From assembly GCF_013347965.1 (NCBI RefSeq), contig NZ_CP048810.1, positions 5,827,501-5,891,500 on the forward strand: a DNA stretch of 64,000 nt, read 5' to 3'. The notes beneath the pieces were generated by a model that saw only the letters and a program-made list of their open reading frames with translations, made no database searches and was not told where the DNA came from. Within the stretch, counting starts at the first letter, position 1. Every line of letters starts with the position of its first letter. This DNA comes from Pseudomonas bijieensis (lineage in GTDB: Bacteria; Pseudomonadota; Gammaproteobacteria; Pseudomonadales; Pseudomonadaceae). The position numbers and the translations under genes were made by a program. Below, one piece after another: positions 21,527 through 31,080 of the stretch.

Positions 21527-22138
21527 ATGACCGACACCCCTGATCGCGACGAACGCCACCTGGCGCGCATGCTGCGCAAGAAAGCCGTGATCGACGAGCG
21601 CATCGCCAATTCGCCGAACGAATGTGGCTTGCTGCTGGTGCTGACCGGTAACGGCAAAGGCAAGAGCAGCTCGGCGTTCGGCATGCTGGCCCGGTCCATG
21701 GGGCACGGCATGCAATGTGGGGTGGTGCAGTTCATCAAGGGGCGCAACAGCACCGGTGAAGAGCTGTTTTTCCGCCGGTTCCCGGAGCAGGTACGTTTTC
21801 ATGTGATGGGCGAAGGGTTTACCTGGGAAACCCAGGACCGCCAGCGCGACATCGCCGCCGCTGAAACTGCCTGGGCCGTATCGCGGCAATTGCTCAGCGA
21901 TCCGTCCATTGGCCTGGTGGTGCTTGATGAGCTCAATATCGCCCTCAAGCACGGTTACCTCGACCTCGATCAGGTGTTGAGCGATCTGCAGGCCCGTCCG
22001 CCGATGCAGCATGTGGTGGTGACCGGTCGCGGCGCCAAGCCGGAGATGATCGAGCTGGCCGACACCGTGACTGAAATGGGCATGATCAAGCATGCGTTCC
22101 AGGCGGGCATCAAGGCGCAGAAAGGCGTCGAACTGTGA
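21527..22138 (+). CDS. cobO: Cob(I)yrinic acid a,c-diamide adenosyltransferase
   Basis: A 203-residue corrinoid adenosyltransferase of the CobA/CobO/BtuR type, transferring the adenosyl group of ATP to cobalt. The P-loop is GNGKGKSSSAFG near residue 40, and the ending GMIKHAFQAGIKAQKGVE is the family C-terminus. An ATG at 21527 follows GGAG at 7 bases; 14 codons upstream are open but overlap the terminator. It is first of ten cob genes, and its TGA overlaps the cobB start by 4 bases (GTGA). Confidence 0.95.
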   Translation: MTDTPDRDERHLARMLRKKAVIDERIANSPNECGLLLVLTGNGKGKSSSAFGMLARSMGHGMQCGVVQFIKGRNSTGEELFFRRFPEQVRFHVMGEGFTWETQDRQRDIAAAETAWAVSRQLLSDPSIGLVVLDELNIALKHGYLDLDQVLSDLQARPPMQHVVVTGRGAKPEMIELADTVTEMGMIKHAFQAGIKAQKGVEL

Positions 22139-23535
22139 GTGATGCTCGCCACTGCCCGGCAGTGCTGATCGCCGCTCCGGCCTCGGGACAAGGCAAGACC
22201 ACCGTCACCGCGGCGCTGGCCCGGTTGCATCGCAACCAGGGACGCAAGGTGCGCGTCTTCAAGTGCGGCCCGGACTTCCTCGACCCGATGATCCTGGAGC
22301 GGGCCAGCGGCGCGCCGGTCTATCAATTGGACATGTGGATGGTCGGCGAGCAGGAGAGCCGTCGGCTGTTGTGGGAGGCCGCCGCTGAAGCAGACCTGAT
22401 CCTGATCGAAGGGGTGATGGGGCTGTTCGACGGTACCCCGTCCAGCGCTGACCTGGCGCGGCATTTTGGCGTGCCGGTGCTGGCGGTGATCGACGGCACG
22501 GCCATGGCCCAGACTTTCGGCGCCCTGGCCCTTGGCCTGGCGCGTTATCAGCCGGACTTGCCATTCGCCGGAGTATTGGCCAACCGCGTCGGCACCCTGC
22601 GCCACGCACAATTGCTCGAAGGCAGCCTGACCGAAGGCCTGCGCTGGTACGGCGCGTTGTCCCGGGAAACCGGCATCGAATTGCCCAGCCGTCATCTCGG
22701 CCTGGTCCAGGCCCGTGAATTGAATGACCTCGACCTGCGCCTCGACGCGGCGGCCGAGGCCTTGGCCGGCAGTTGCGAAGTAGAGCTGCCGCCAGCGGTG
22801 GCATTCGCCGCGCCCGAGGTGATCGCTGTTGAGCCGTGGCTCGCTGGGGTACGCATCGCCGTGGCCCGTGACGAAGCGTTCGCCTTCACCTATGGCGCAA
22901 GCCTTGATCTGCTGCGGGCCATGGGCGCGCAATTGAGCTTCTTTTCGCCGATCCATGACAGCGAGCTACCCGAGGCGGACAGCCTGTATCTGCCCGGCGG
23001 TTATCCGGAACTGCACCACGTCGCGCTGGCCCGGAACACGGCGATGCTGGCGGCGATCCGTGCCCATCATGCCGCCGACAAACCGTTGCTCGCCGAATGC
23101 GGCGGCATGTTGTACCTGCTCGATTCATTGACCGATGTCGACGGCGTGCGCGCCGAACTGCTGGGTTTGCTGGCCGGCGATGCGCAGATGCAGAAGCGCC
23201 TGGCGGCCCTGGCGCTGCAATCGGTGGATTTGCCGGAAGGCAACCTGCGTGGGCACACCTATCATCACTCCCTGACCAGCACCGAGGTTGAACCGATTGC
23301 CCGTGGGCATAGCCCCAATGGCGGGAGAGGAGCGGAGGCGGTATTCCGGCAGGGGCGGATGACGGCTTCCTATGTGCATTTTTATTTTCCGTCGAATCCG
23401 CGGGCGATTGCCGGGTTGTTTGCGCCTGATCCTGAGACCGCTATCGCGAGCAGGCTCGCTCCCACAGGGGATTGTGTGATCTCAAGTGCTGCGCTAGCCA
23501 GTGTGGGAGCGAGCTTGCTCGCGAAGAGGCCATGA
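22135..23535 (+). CDS. cobB: Cobyrinate a,c-diamide synthase
   Basis: A 466-residue amidotransferase that amidates side chains a and c of the corrin ring using glutamine and ATP. The P-loop is SGQGKTTV (about 20-27), and the type I glutamine amidotransferase Cys is C322 in LLAECGGMLYL, with the cognate His in LRGHTYHHS. The start is GTG, overlapping the end of cobO. Homology ends about residue 436 (SNPRAIAGLFAPD). The last 31 residues are read through a REP pair, and the stop overlaps the bluB ATG by 4 bases, so the extra tail is specified by the repeat. Confidence 0.95.
   Translation: MSDARHCPAVLIAAPASGQGKTTVTAALARLHRNQGRKVRVFKCGPDFLDPMILERASGAPVYQLDMWMVGEQESRRLLWEAAAEADLILIEGVMGLFDGTPSSADLARHFGVPVLAVIDGTAMAQTFGALALGLARYQPDLPFAGVLANRVGTLRHAQLLEGSLTEGLRWYGALSRETGIELPSRHLGLVQARELNDLDLRLDAAAEALAGSCEVELPPAVAFAAPEVIAVEPWLAGVRIAVARDEAFAFTYGASLDLLRAMGAQLSFFSPIHDSELPEADSLYLPGGYPELHHVALARNTAMLAAIRAHHAADKPLLAECGGMLYLLDSLTDVDGVRAELLGLLAGDAQMQKRLAALALQSVDLPEGNLRGHTYHHSLTSTEVEPIARGHSPNGGRGAEAVFRQGRMTASYVHFYFPSNPRAIAGLFAPDPETAIASRLAPTGDCVISSAALASVGASLLAKRP
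23441..23525. repeat. REP pair inside the 3' end of cobB
   Basis: CTATCGCGAGCAGGCTCGCT and TGTGGGAGCGAGCTTGCTCG stand in outward orientation, with the repeats inside coding sequence. The tail reads AIASRLAPTG and [10 protein letters not shown] in the cobB frame. Confidence 0.9.
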
Positions 23536-24182
23536 CAGATACCGCTTTCTCCCAGACCGAACGCGAAGCGGTCTACCGCGCCATCGCCGAACGTCGTGAC
23601 ATGCGTCACTTCACCGGCGGCACGGTCGAACCGGCCCTGCTGCGCCGTCTGCTGGAAGCCGCGCACCAGGCCCCCAGCGTCGGCCTGATGCAACCATGGC
23701 GATTCATTCGCATCAGCGACCGCGCCTTGCGTGGGCAGATCCGCCAACTGGTGGAGCAGGAACGCGTCCGCACCGCCGAGGCCCTGGGCGAGCGCAGCGA
23801 TGAGTTCATGAAGCTCAAGGTCGAAGGCATCGACGATTGCGCCGAAGTGCTGGTGGCGGCGTTGATGGATGATCGCGAGCGGCACATCTTCGGTCGCCGG
23901 ACCTTGCCGGAAATGGACCTGGCCTCGCTGTCCTGCGCAATCCAGAATCTGTGGCTGGCCTCTCGCGCTGAAGGGTTGGGGATGGGCTGGGTATCGCTGT
24001 TCGAACCCCAGGCCCTGGCCGACCTGCTGGGCCTGCCCGTCGGGGCCAAGCCGCTGGCGGTACTCTGTCTGGGCCCGGTCGAGGGATTTTATCCGGCGCC
24101 AATGCTCGCCCTGGAAGGTTGGGCGCAGCCGCGTCCGCTCAGTGAACTGCTGTATGAAAACCATTGGGGTGTGAGCCCATGA
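23532..24182 (+). CDS. bluB: 5,6-dimethylbenzimidazole synthase BluB
   Basis: A 216-residue nitroreductase-fold flavin destructase that turns reduced FMN into DMB, the lower ligand of B12. The start of the fold shows [10 protein letters not shown] (MRHF is characteristic of BluB), and the later segment [17 protein letters not shown] contains the flavin-binding GWV. The ATG at 23532 overlaps the cobB TGA by 4 bases; the frame is open 20 more codons, but these are REP sequence. BluB here, with cobT/cobS/cobU downstream, means the organism can make its own lower ligand aerobically. Confidence 0.92.
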   Translation: MTDTAFSQTEREAVYRAIAERRDMRHFTGGTVEPALLRRLLEAAHQAPSVGLMQPWRFIRISDRALRGQIRQLVEQERVRTAEALGERSDEFMKLKVEGIDDCAEVLVAALMDDRERHIFGRRTLPEMDLASLSCAIQNLWLASRAEGLGMGWVSLFEPQALADLLGLPVGAKPLAVLCLGPVEGFYPAPMLALEGWAQPRPLSELLYENHWGVSP

Positions 24183-25087
24183 GTGTGGCGTTGCTCAGTG
24201 CCGCTGCGGTGGCGCTGGATGCGCTGTTGGGCGAGCCCCGGCGCTGGCATCCGTTGGTGGCGTTCGGTGGCTTTGCCGATCGCATCGAACAACGCTTCAA
24301 TTCCGGCGGGCGCGGCTGGCGCAGCCACGGGGTGACGGCGTGGATCATCGCCGTGGTGCCGCTGACCCTGCTGGCCACGGCTCTGTCCTGGGCGCCTGTG
24401 GTGGGTTGGCTGGTGGAGATCCTGGCGTTGTACTGTGCCCTCGGCCTGCGCAGCCTTGGCGAACATGTCGAGCCGGTGGCGCGGGCGCTGCGCAGTGGTG
24501 ATCTGGACGAGGCGCGCCTGCGAGTCGGCTATCTGGTCAGCCGCGAGACGGCAGAACTGGACGAGACCGCCGTGGCCCGCGCCGCCACCGAATCGGTGCT
24601 GGAAAACGGCAGCGACGCGGTGTTCGCCGCGCTGTTCTGGTTCGCCGTGGCTGGCGCGCCCGGCGTGGTGCTGTACCGCTTGAGCAATACCCTCGACGCC
24701 ATGTGGGGCTATCGCAATGAACGCTTCGAACGCTTTGGCTGGGCGGCGGCGAAGATCGACGACGTGCTCAACTACATCCCGGCGCGCCTGGTGGCGTTGA
24801 CCTACGCGCTGCTCGGCAAGACCCGCCTGGCGCTCAAGTGCTGGCGCACCCAAGGCCCAACCTGGGACAGCCCCAACGCCGGGCCGGTGATGGCCGCGGG
24901 TGCCGGCGCGCTGGGCGTCGAGCTGGGCGGGGCGGCGGTTTATCACGGCGAACTGCACCAACGTCCGCCCTTGGGCGAAGGCTTGTCGGCGAGTGCCGAC
25001 TCCATCGATCGCGGCTGGCAATTGGTCCAGCGCGGGGTATGGTTGTGGTTGCTGATTCTCTGCCTGGGAGCTGAGTTTTATGCTTGA
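24179..25087 (+). CDS. cobD: Adenosylcobinamide-phosphate synthase CobD (CbiB)
   Basis: A 302-residue inner-membrane protein joining adenosylcobyric acid to (R)-1-amino-2-propanol or its phosphate. The N-terminus ([19 protein letters not shown]) and the segment [20 protein letters not shown] are family signatures, and several hydrophobic helices are spread through the protein. The start ATG at 24179 overlaps the bluB stop (ATGA). The end overlaps cobC by 8 bases. Confidence 0.93.
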   Translation: MSVALLSAAAVALDALLGEPRRWHPLVAFGGFADRIEQRFNSGGRGWRSHGVTAWIIAVVPLTLLATALSWAPVVGWLVEILALYCALGLRSLGEHVEPVARALRSGDLDEARLRVGYLVSRETAELDETAVARAATESVLENGSDAVFAALFWFAVAGAPGVVLYRLSNTLDAMWGYRNERFERFGWAAAKIDDVLNYIPARLVALTYALLGKTRLALKCWRTQGPTWDSPNAGPVMAAGAGALGVELGGAAVYHGELHQRPPLGEGLSASADSIDRGWQLVQRGVWLWLLILCLGAEFYA

Positions 25088-26072
25088 ACACGGTGGACGC
25101 CTGCGCAACGCGGCCCGGCAATACGGCATTGCCGAGGCGGATTGGCTCGACCTGTCCAGCGGCCTGGCGCCCTGGCCATTCGACGTCCCGGTTATTCCCC
25201 AGCGGGCCTGGGCACGCCTGCCGGAAACCGATGATGGTTTGGAGCAGGCCGCCTGCGATTACTACGGTGCGTTGGATGTGCTGCCGGTGGCCGGTTCGCA
25301 GATGGCTATTCAGTTGTTGCCGCGTTTGCGTCGGGCCGGCAAGGTCGGCGTGCTTTCGCCGTGTTATGCCGAACATGCCGAAGCCTGGCGCCGCAGTGGC
25401 TACATCGTGCGCGAAGTGTTGGCGTCGGAGGTGGATTTCTTCATCGACAGCCTCGATGTGCTGGTGGTGGTCAATCCGAACAATCCCACGGGCCTGAGCC
25501 TTGCGCCCGAGCGCTTGCTGGACTGGCATGCCCGCCTGGCCCAGCGCGGTGGCTGGCTGGTGGTGGATGAAGCCTTCATGGACATCACACCGGCGCTGAG
25601 CCTGGCGGCGCACACCCATCTGGTCGGGTTGATCGTGCTGCGTTCGTTTGGCAAGTTCTTTGGCCTGGCCGGGGTGCGCCTGGGTTTTGTCTTGGCCGAG
25701 CGCCGCTTGCTCAAGTTGCTCGCCGAACAGGTCGGGCCATGGGCCGTCAGCGGGCCGACCCGGGTCTTGGGCCAGGCGTGCTTGCTGGACAGCGACGCCC
25801 ACGCCCGTCAACGCCAACGCTGCGAAGCCACCAGCCAACGCCTGGCGCTGGTGCTCGAGCATCACGGTTTCAAGCCTCAGGGCGGCTGCGGATTGTTCCA
25901 GTGGCTGGTCACCGAGCACGCCGAGGGGCTTCACGATTTCATGGCCCATCGCGGCATTCTCCTGCGGTTGTTCACCAGTACCGGCAGCCTGCGCTTCGGA
26001 CTGCCGGCTGACGACGGCGAATTCCTGCGCCTCGAACAGGCCTTCGAGGCCTACGCCAAGGACGTTCAATGA
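25080..26072 (+). CDS. cobC: L-threonine-O-3-phosphate decarboxylase (CobC in Pseudomonas naming)
   Basis: A 330-residue PLP enzyme of the class I/II aminotransferase fold that makes (R)-1-amino-2-propanol phosphate. The PLP lysine is K192 in [15 protein letters not shown], and the PNNPTGLSL and VDEAFMDI segments are typical. The product starts [16 protein letters not shown], as in this family. The name differs among systems: Pseudomonas CobC corresponds to Salmonella CobD. It overlaps both neighbours. Confidence 0.93.
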   Translation: MLEHGGRLRNAARQYGIAEADWLDLSSGLAPWPFDVPVIPQRAWARLPETDDGLEQAACDYYGALDVLPVAGSQMAIQLLPRLRRAGKVGVLSPCYAEHAEAWRRSGYIVREVLASEVDFFIDSLDVLVVVNPNNPTGLSLAPERLLDWHARLAQRGGWLVVDEAFMDITPALSLAAHTHLVGLIVLRSFGKFFGLAGVRLGFVLAERRLLKLLAEQVGPWAVSGPTRVLGQACLLDSDAHARQRQRCEATSQRLALVLEHHGFKPQGGCGLFQWLVTEHAEGLHDFMAHRGILLRLFTSTGSLRFGLPADDGEFLRLEQAFEAYAKDVQ

Positions 26073-27520
26073 CCACAGTGATGGTGCAGGGCACCACCTC
26101 CGATGCTGGCAAAAGTACCTTGGTTACGGCGCTGTGCCGCTGGGTCAGGCGCCAGGGTGTGAGCGTGGTGCCGTTCAAGCCGCAGAACATGGCCCTCAAC
26201 AGCGCCGTGACCGCCGACGGCGGCGAAATTGGCCGCGCCCAAGCCGTGCAGGCCCAGGCCGCCGGGCTCGAACCGCATACCGACATGAACCCGGTGCTGC
26301 TCAAGCCCAACAGCGACACCGGCGCCCAGGTGATCATCCATGGCCGCGCCGTCACCACCATGAATGCCGTGGCCTATCACGATTACAAAGCCATCGCGAT
26401 GCAAGCCGTGCTCGCCTCCCACGCGCGCTTGAGCGCGGCCTATCCGGTGGTGATGGTGGAGGGCGCCGGCTCCCCGGCGGAGATCAATCTGCGCGCCGGT
26501 GATATCGCCAACATGGGTTTTGCCGAGGCGGTGGACTGCCCGGTGCTGCTGATCGCCGATATCAACCGTGGCGGCGTGTTCGCCCATCTGGTCGGTACGC
26601 TGGAGTTGCTTTCCCCCAGCGAGCAGGCGCGGGTCAAGGGCTTCATCATCAACCGTTTTCGCGGCGACATCGCCTTGCTGCAACCGGGCCTGGACTGGTT
26701 GGAGGCGCGCACCGGCAAACCGGTGATCGGCGTGTTGCCGTACGTGATGGACCTGCACCTGGAAGCCGAGGACGGCCTCGACCAACGCCAGGCCGACAAG
26801 GCCGAGCAAGTGCTCAAGGTGGTGGTGCCGGTGTTGCCGCGCATCAGCAACCACACCGATTTCGATCCGCTGCGCCTGCACCCCCAGGTCGACCTGCAAT
26901 TCATCGGCCCCGGCCAAACCATCCCGCCGGCCGACCTGATCATCCTGCCCGGTTCAAAAAGCGTGCGCAGCGACCTGGCCTATCTGCGCGCCAACGGTTG
27001 GGACACGGCGATCCAGCGTCACCTACGCTACGGCGGCAAGTTGCTGGGCATCTGCGGCGGCTTGCAGATGCTCGGCCAGCACGTCCACGACCCGCTGGGG
27101 CTGGAAGGGGCGGCGGGTTCCAGTGCCGGGTTGGGTTTGCTGGCTTTCGAAACGACCCTGGAACACGAGAAGCAATTGCGCAATGTGCGCGGGCGGTTGG
27201 CGTTGGAAGAGGCCGAAGTCAGTGGCTATGAGATTCATGCCGGCGTAACCAGCGGCCCGGCCTTGGAACATGCGGCGGTGCACCTAGAGGACGGTCGTTG
27301 CGACGGCGCCCAGAGCCTCGACGGGCAGATTTTCGGCACCTACCTGCACGGGCTGTTCGAGTCGCCCCAGGCCAGCAGCGCGTTGTTGCGTTGGGCCGGG
27401 TTGCAGGATGTGCAAACGGTGGACTACCACGGCTTGCGCGAGCGGGACATCGAGCGGTTGGCGGATCTGGTGGAGCGGCATTTGGATACTGGGCTGCTGC
27501 GTGAACTTTGTGGGATTTGA
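26069..27520 (+). CDS. cobQ: Cobyric acid synthase
   Basis: A 483-residue amidotransferase adding four amides (b, d, e, g) to adenosylcobyrinic acid a,c-diamide. The N-terminal ATPase begins [19 protein letters not shown] with the P-loop SDAGKST. The C-terminal glutaminase has the nucleophile C329 in [12 protein letters not shown] and H427 in GTYLHGLF. It starts by 4-base overlap with cobC and ends just before a REP pair; cobU follows after 151 bases, so the operon may be interrupted or read through there. Confidence 0.96.
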   Translation: MTTVMVQGTTSDAGKSTLVTALCRWVRRQGVSVVPFKPQNMALNSAVTADGGEIGRAQAVQAQAAGLEPHTDMNPVLLKPNSDTGAQVIIHGRAVTTMNAVAYHDYKAIAMQAVLASHARLSAAYPVVMVEGAGSPAEINLRAGDIANMGFAEAVDCPVLLIADINRGGVFAHLVGTLELLSPSEQARVKGFIINRFRGDIALLQPGLDWLEARTGKPVIGVLPYVMDLHLEAEDGLDQRQADKAEQVLKVVVPVLPRISNHTDFDPLRLHPQVDLQFIGPGQTIPPADLIILPGSKSVRSDLAYLRANGWDTAIQRHLRYGGKLLGICGGLQMLGQHVHDPLGLEGAAGSSAGLGLLAFETTLEHEKQLRNVRGRLALEEAEVSGYEIHAGVTSGPALEHAAVHLEDGRCDGAQSLDGQIFGTYLHGLFESPQASSALLRWAGLQDVQTVDYHGLRERDIERLADLVERHLDTGLLRELCGI

Positions 27521-27538
27521 GGTGGCTGTACCGCCGTC

Positions 27539-27631
27539 ATCGCGAGCAGGCTCGCTCCCACATTGGATCTCGGATGACCACAGAATTCATGTACACCCTA
27601 GATCAACTGTGGGAGCGAGCCTGCTCGCGAT
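27539..27631. repeat. REP pair (outward orientation)
   Basis: ATCGCGAGCAGGCTCGCTCC on the left and GTGGGAGCGAGCCTGCTCGC on the right, lying between cobQ and cobU in the only sizeable gap of the operon. Confidence 0.88.
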
Positions 27632-27671
27632 GGGGCCGGCAGCGACACCGCCTATTTGAAAGGTAAAAAAC

Positions 27672-28193
27672 ATGCTGCAACTCATCCTCGGCGGCGCCCG
27701 CTCCGGCAAGAGTCGCCTGGCGGAAAAGCTCGCCACGGACACCCGATTCCCCGTGACCTACATCGCCACCAGCCAACCCCTGGACGGCGAGATGAACGCA
27801 CGGGTCGCCCAACACCGCGCCCGCCGTCCGGCCGAATGGGCGCTGCTGGAGGAGCCCTTGGCCCTGGCCCGAGTGCTGCGGGAAAACGCCGCTTCAGGGC
27901 AATGCCTGCTGGTGGATTGCCTGACCCTGTGGCTGACCAACCTGCTGATGCTCGACGATCCCGAGCAACTCAATACCGAGCGCGAAGCGCTGCTGGACTG
28001 CCTGGCCGCGCTGCCCGGTGAAATCATTTTTGTCAGCAACGAGACCGGCATGGGTGTCGTGCCGCTGGGCGAGTTGACTCGCCGTTACGTCGATGAAGCC
28101 GGTTGGCTGCATCAAGCCTTGGCCGAACGTTGTCAGCGCGTCGTGCTGACCGTCGCCGGCCTGCCCCTGACCCTCAAAGGTACTGCGTTATGA
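27672..28193 (+). CDS. cobU: Adenosylcobinamide kinase / adenosylcobinamide-phosphate guanylyltransferase
   Basis: A 173-residue bifunctional enzyme (also called CobP) that phosphorylates adenosylcobinamide and adds GMP. The P-loop GGARSGKS sits at residues 7-14, followed by the typical [12 protein letters not shown] and [12 protein letters not shown] segments. The ATG at 27672 follows AAGGTAAAAAAC. The stop overlaps the cobT start (ATGA). Confidence 0.94.
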   Translation: MLQLILGGARSGKSRLAEKLATDTRFPVTYIATSQPLDGEMNARVAQHRARRPAEWALLEEPLALARVLRENAASGQCLLVDCLTLWLTNLLMLDDPEQLNTEREALLDCLAALPGEIIFVSNETGMGVVPLGELTRRYVDEAGWLHQALAERCQRVVLTVAGLPLTLKGTAL

Positions 28194-29245
28194 ATCACCG
28201 CTGGTGGCTGGACCCATGCAAGCCCCTCGATACCCAGGCTTTGGAGCAGGCCACGGCCCGTCAGCAACAGCTGACCAAACCCGCCGGTTCATTGGGCCGA
28301 CTGGAATCGGTGGCGGTGCAACTGGCGGGCCTGCAAGGGCAGGTCAAGCCGAGCCTGGATCGGCTGTGGATCGCGATTTTTGCCGGTGACCACGGCGTGG
28401 TGGCTGAAGGCGTATCGGCCTATCCCCAGGAAGTCACTGGGCAGATGCTGCTCAACTTCGTCAGCGGCGGCGCGGCCATCAGCGTTCTGGCGCGGCAACT
28501 GGGCGCGTCCCTGGAAGTGGTGGACCTGGGCACCGTGACGCCTTCGCTCGACCTGCCCGGTGTGCGCCATCTGAATGTCGGCCCTGGCACGGCGAATTTC
28601 CTCCAGGGCCCAGCCATGACCGCGTCCCAGGGCGAACAAGCCTTGCACGCCGGCCGCGACAGCGTGGCCCGTGCCGTCGCCATCGGGGCGCAACTGTTCA
28701 TCGGCGGCGAGATGGGCATCGGCAACACCACCGCCGCCAGCGCCCTGGCCTGCGCCTTGCTCGAATGCCCGGTGGCGCATCTGGTGGGGCCGGGCACGGG
28801 ATTGGACGCGGCGGGCGTCGGCCGCAAGGCCCTGGTAATCGAACGGGCCCTGGCGTTGCACGCTGCCCAGGGCAACGACCCGCTGCAGATCCTGTTCAAC
28901 CTCGGCGGTTTTGAAATCGCCGCGTTGGTCGGTGCGTACCTGGCCTGTGCCCAGCAGGGCGTCGTCGTGCTGGTGGATGGTTTCATCTGCAGCGTCGCGG
29001 CCCTGGTGGCGGTACGCCTCAATCCGGCGTGCCGGTCGTGGTTGCTGTTCGCCCATCGCGGCGCCGAACCGGGCCATCGCCACGTGCTGGAAACCCTCGG
29101 CGCCGAACCGCTGCTGGATCTCGGCCTGCGCCTGGGTGAGGGCAGTGGCGCGGCGCTGGCGGTGCCGCTGCTGCGCCTGGCGTGTGACCTGCACGGGCAG
29201 ATGGCGACGTTTGCCGAAGCGGCCGTGGCGGATCGCCCGGCATGA
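28190..29245 (+). CDS. cobT: Nicotinate-nucleotide-dimethylbenzimidazole phosphoribosyltransferase
   Basis: A 351-residue enzyme (CobT, also CobU in Pseudomonas naming) that activates DMB to alpha-ribazole phosphate using nicotinate mononucleotide. The sequence has [12 protein letters not shown] near the N-terminus, [20 protein letters not shown] and [15 protein letters not shown], and a C-terminal [20 protein letters not shown] containing the catalytic Glu. The ATG at 28190 overlaps the cobU stop. The frame runs 29 codons upstream inside cobU and is not used. Confidence 0.94.
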   Translation: MNHRWWLDPCKPLDTQALEQATARQQQLTKPAGSLGRLESVAVQLAGLQGQVKPSLDRLWIAIFAGDHGVVAEGVSAYPQEVTGQMLLNFVSGGAAISVLARQLGASLEVVDLGTVTPSLDLPGVRHLNVGPGTANFLQGPAMTASQGEQALHAGRDSVARAVAIGAQLFIGGEMGIGNTTAASALACALLECPVAHLVGPGTGLDAAGVGRKALVIERALALHAAQGNDPLQILFNLGGFEIAALVGAYLACAQQGVVVLVDGFICSVAALVAVRLNPACRSWLLFAHRGAEPGHRHVLETLGAEPLLDLGLRLGEGSGAALAVPLLRLACDLHGQMATFAEAAVADRPA

Positions 29246-29817
29246 CCTTGCGCCTGGACCTGCTGCGTCACGGCGAAACCGAACTGGGCGGCGGCTTGCG
29301 CGGCAGCCTCGACGACGCCTTGACGGCCAGGGGCTGGGAGCAGATGCACACGGCTGTCGCCCAGGGCGGGCCCTGGGATCGCCTGGTCAGCTCACCCTTG
29401 CAGCGCTGCGCCCGTTTCGCCGAGCAACTCGGCGCCCGGCTCAACGTGCCGGTGCACCTGGACAAAGACCTGCAAGAGTTGCATTTCGGCGCCTGGGAAG
29501 GTCGCAGCGCGGCGGCGTTGATGGACACCGACGCCGAGGCATTGGGCCGGTTCTGGGCCGATCCCTATGCCTTCACGCCCCCCGAAGGCGAGCCGGTGCT
29601 GGCGTTTTCCAGCCGCGTCCTGGCGGCGGTCGAACGCCTGCACGCGGCCTATGCCGGTCAGCGGGTCTTGCTGGTCAGCCATGGCGGCGTGATGCGCCTG
29701 CTGCTGGCCCAGGCCCGCGGCCTGCCTCGGGAGCAGTTGCTCAATGTCGAAGTCGGTCATGGCGCGCTGTTTTCCCTGGCAGTGTCGGCAGGTTTAGTGC
29801 TTAAAGAGGCGCTTTGA
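29242..29817 (+). CDS. Alpha-ribazole phosphatase (histidine phosphatase superfamily)
   Basis: A 191-residue histidine phosphatase with the RHGE motif at H10 and the second His at H147 (VSHGGVMRL). Its place between cobT and cobS, with ATGA overlaps, fits removal of the 5'-phosphate from alpha-ribazole-5'-phosphate or adenosylcobalamin phosphate. Salmonella calls this gene cobC, a symbol used here for a different gene, so no symbol is given. The phosphatase fold is clear; the substrate comes from context. Confidence 0.87.
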   Translation: MTLRLDLLRHGETELGGGLRGSLDDALTARGWEQMHTAVAQGGPWDRLVSSPLQRCARFAEQLGARLNVPVHLDKDLQELHFGAWEGRSAAALMDTDAEALGRFWADPYAFTPPEGEPVLAFSSRVLAAVERLHAAYAGQRVLLVSHGGVMRLLLAQARGLPREQLLNVEVGHGALFSLAVSAGLVLKEAL

Positions 29818-29819
29818 AC

Positions 29820-30551
29820 ATGTTGCCCTTCTGGATCGCCCTGCAATTTCTCAGCAGCCTGCCGGTTCGCCTGCCTGGCATGCCCGAACCCGAGCAACTG
29901 GGTCGTTCGCTGCTGTTCTATCCGCTGGTAGGGCTGGTGTTCGGCGGGCTGTTATGGGTTTTGGATTCGTTGCTGATGGGTGCGCCGTTGCTGCTTCATG
30001 CCGCGTTGTTGCTGGCGGCGTGGGTGTTGCTTAGCGGTGGGCTGCATCTGGATGGCCTGGCCGACAGCGCCGATGCGTGGCTCGGCGGTTTCGGCGATCG
30101 CGAACGGACGTTGCTGATCATGAAGGATCCGCGCAGCGGGCCGATTGCCGTCGTGACGTTGGTGTTGGTGTTGCTGCTCAAATGGGCAGCGCTGGTGGCG
30201 TTGATCGAACAGGAGCAGGCCTTGGCGTTGCTCATCGTGCCGATGCTGGGGCGTGGCGCATTGCTGGGGTTGTTCCTGACGACGCCGTATGTACGTGCCG
30301 GTGGGTTAGGCCAGGCGCTCGCCGATCACTTGCCGCGCCGCTCGGGCTGGCAGGTGTTGTCGGCCTGTGCGCTAGCTTGCCTGCTGCTGTTGGGCTGGGC
30401 CGGGTTGTGGGCGTTGGGGGTGGCCACGCTGGTCTTCGTCGGGTTGCGACGGATGATGCTGCGCAGGCTGCAAGGCTGCACCGGAGATACGGCAGGCGCC
30501 TTGCTGGAACTGCTGGAAACCGCCGTTCTGGTCGCGTTGGCGTTGCGTTGA
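29820..30551 (+). CDS. cobS: Adenosylcobinamide-GDP ribazoletransferase CobS (CobV)
   Basis: A 243-residue inner-membrane enzyme condensing adenosylcobinamide-GDP with alpha-ribazole phosphate, the last step of B12 assembly. It has several hydrophobic helices and the family motifs LHLDGLADSADAWLGG (metal-binding DGLADSAD) and MKDPRSGPIAV. A TTG two codons upstream (29814) overlaps the previous stop and could also start translation, but the ATG at 29820 with AGAGG about 10 bases before it is chosen. It is the last gene of the operon. Confidence 0.92.
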   Translation: MLPFWIALQFLSSLPVRLPGMPEPEQLGRSLLFYPLVGLVFGGLLWVLDSLLMGAPLLLHAALLLAAWVLLSGGLHLDGLADSADAWLGGFGDRERTLLIMKDPRSGPIAVVTLVLVLLLKWAALVALIEQEQALALLIVPMLGRGALLGLFLTTPYVRAGGLGQALADHLPRRSGWQVLSACALACLLLLGWAGLWALGVATLVFVGLRRMMLRRLQGCTGDTAGALLELLETAVLVALALR

Positions 30552-30588
30552 AGCCGGAGCTTGTCGGCGAGGTAGCGTTCATTTAAAT

Positions 30589-30620
30589 TTGCATTCACTT
30601 AATCGCGGGTATATACACGC
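30589..30620 (+). promoter_or_regulatory. Promoter and palindromic operator of the MarR gene
   Basis: TTGCAT (30589-30594), a 17-base gap and TATACA (30612-30617) form a sigma-70-like promoter. Its -10 lies inside GCGGGTATATACACGC (30605-30620), almost identical to the palindrome at 31052. The start codon is only 4-7 bases after this motif, so the transcript is probably leaderless or nearly so. Confidence 0.55.
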
Positions 30621-30623
30621 ATC

Positions 30624-31028
30624 ATGCTTCCTTCCCAATGTCTGTGCATCAATCTGCGTCGTGCCGCACGTGGCGTCAGCAGGTATTACGACGGCGCCCT
30701 CGACGGCTTCGGGATCAACGTTGCCCAGTATTCTTTGCTGAACAACCTGGCGCGCCTGGATCAACCGAGCATTTCCTCCCTGGCCGAGGCCATGGGCCTG
30801 GATCGCAGCACCCTGGGGCGCAACCTGCGGGTGCTCGAAGGCGAGGGACTGGTGGCACTGGCCGAGGGCGACGACCTGCGCAACCGCATCGTCGTGCTCA
30901 CTGACGCGGGGCACGCCCGGTTGGCGGCGGCGTTGCCGGCGTGGGAAGCGGCGCAACAGAAACTGATCGATAAGCTGGGCGCCGAAAAACGCGCGACCTT
31001 GCTGGCCTTGCTGGATGAACTGGCGTGA
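30624..31028 (+). CDS. MarR family transcriptional regulator
   Basis: A 134-residue winged-helix repressor. The N-terminus CLCINLRRAARGVSRYYDGAL is the usual dimer helix of this group, helix-turn-helix residues lie in ISSLAEAMGLDRSTLGRNLRVLE, and the wing is in EGDDLRNRIVVLT. No ribosome site stands before the ATG, and the likely -10 is only a few bases away, which points to leaderless translation. It is followed by an MFS gene whose promoter carries the same operator motif, so it probably represses both itself and the transporter. Confidence 0.88.
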   Translation: MLPSQCLCINLRRAARGVSRYYDGALDGFGINVAQYSLLNNLARLDQPSISSLAEAMGLDRSTLGRNLRVLEGEGLVALAEGDDLRNRIVVLTDAGHARLAAALPAWEAAQQKLIDKLGAEKRATLLALLDELA

Positions 31029-31051
31029 AGCCGGTTCGTTCGATGATAAGT

Positions 31052-31063
31052 GGGTATATACCC
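31052..31063 (+). promoter_or_regulatory. MarR operator candidate upstream of the MFS gene
   Basis: GGGTATATACCC is a perfect 12-bp palindrome, 18 bases before the MFS start. The same sequence, with one mismatch, covers the -10 of the marR promoter. Repressor binding would hide both promoters. Confidence 0.6.
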
Positions 31064-31080
31064 GCGACTGGAGAATAAAA

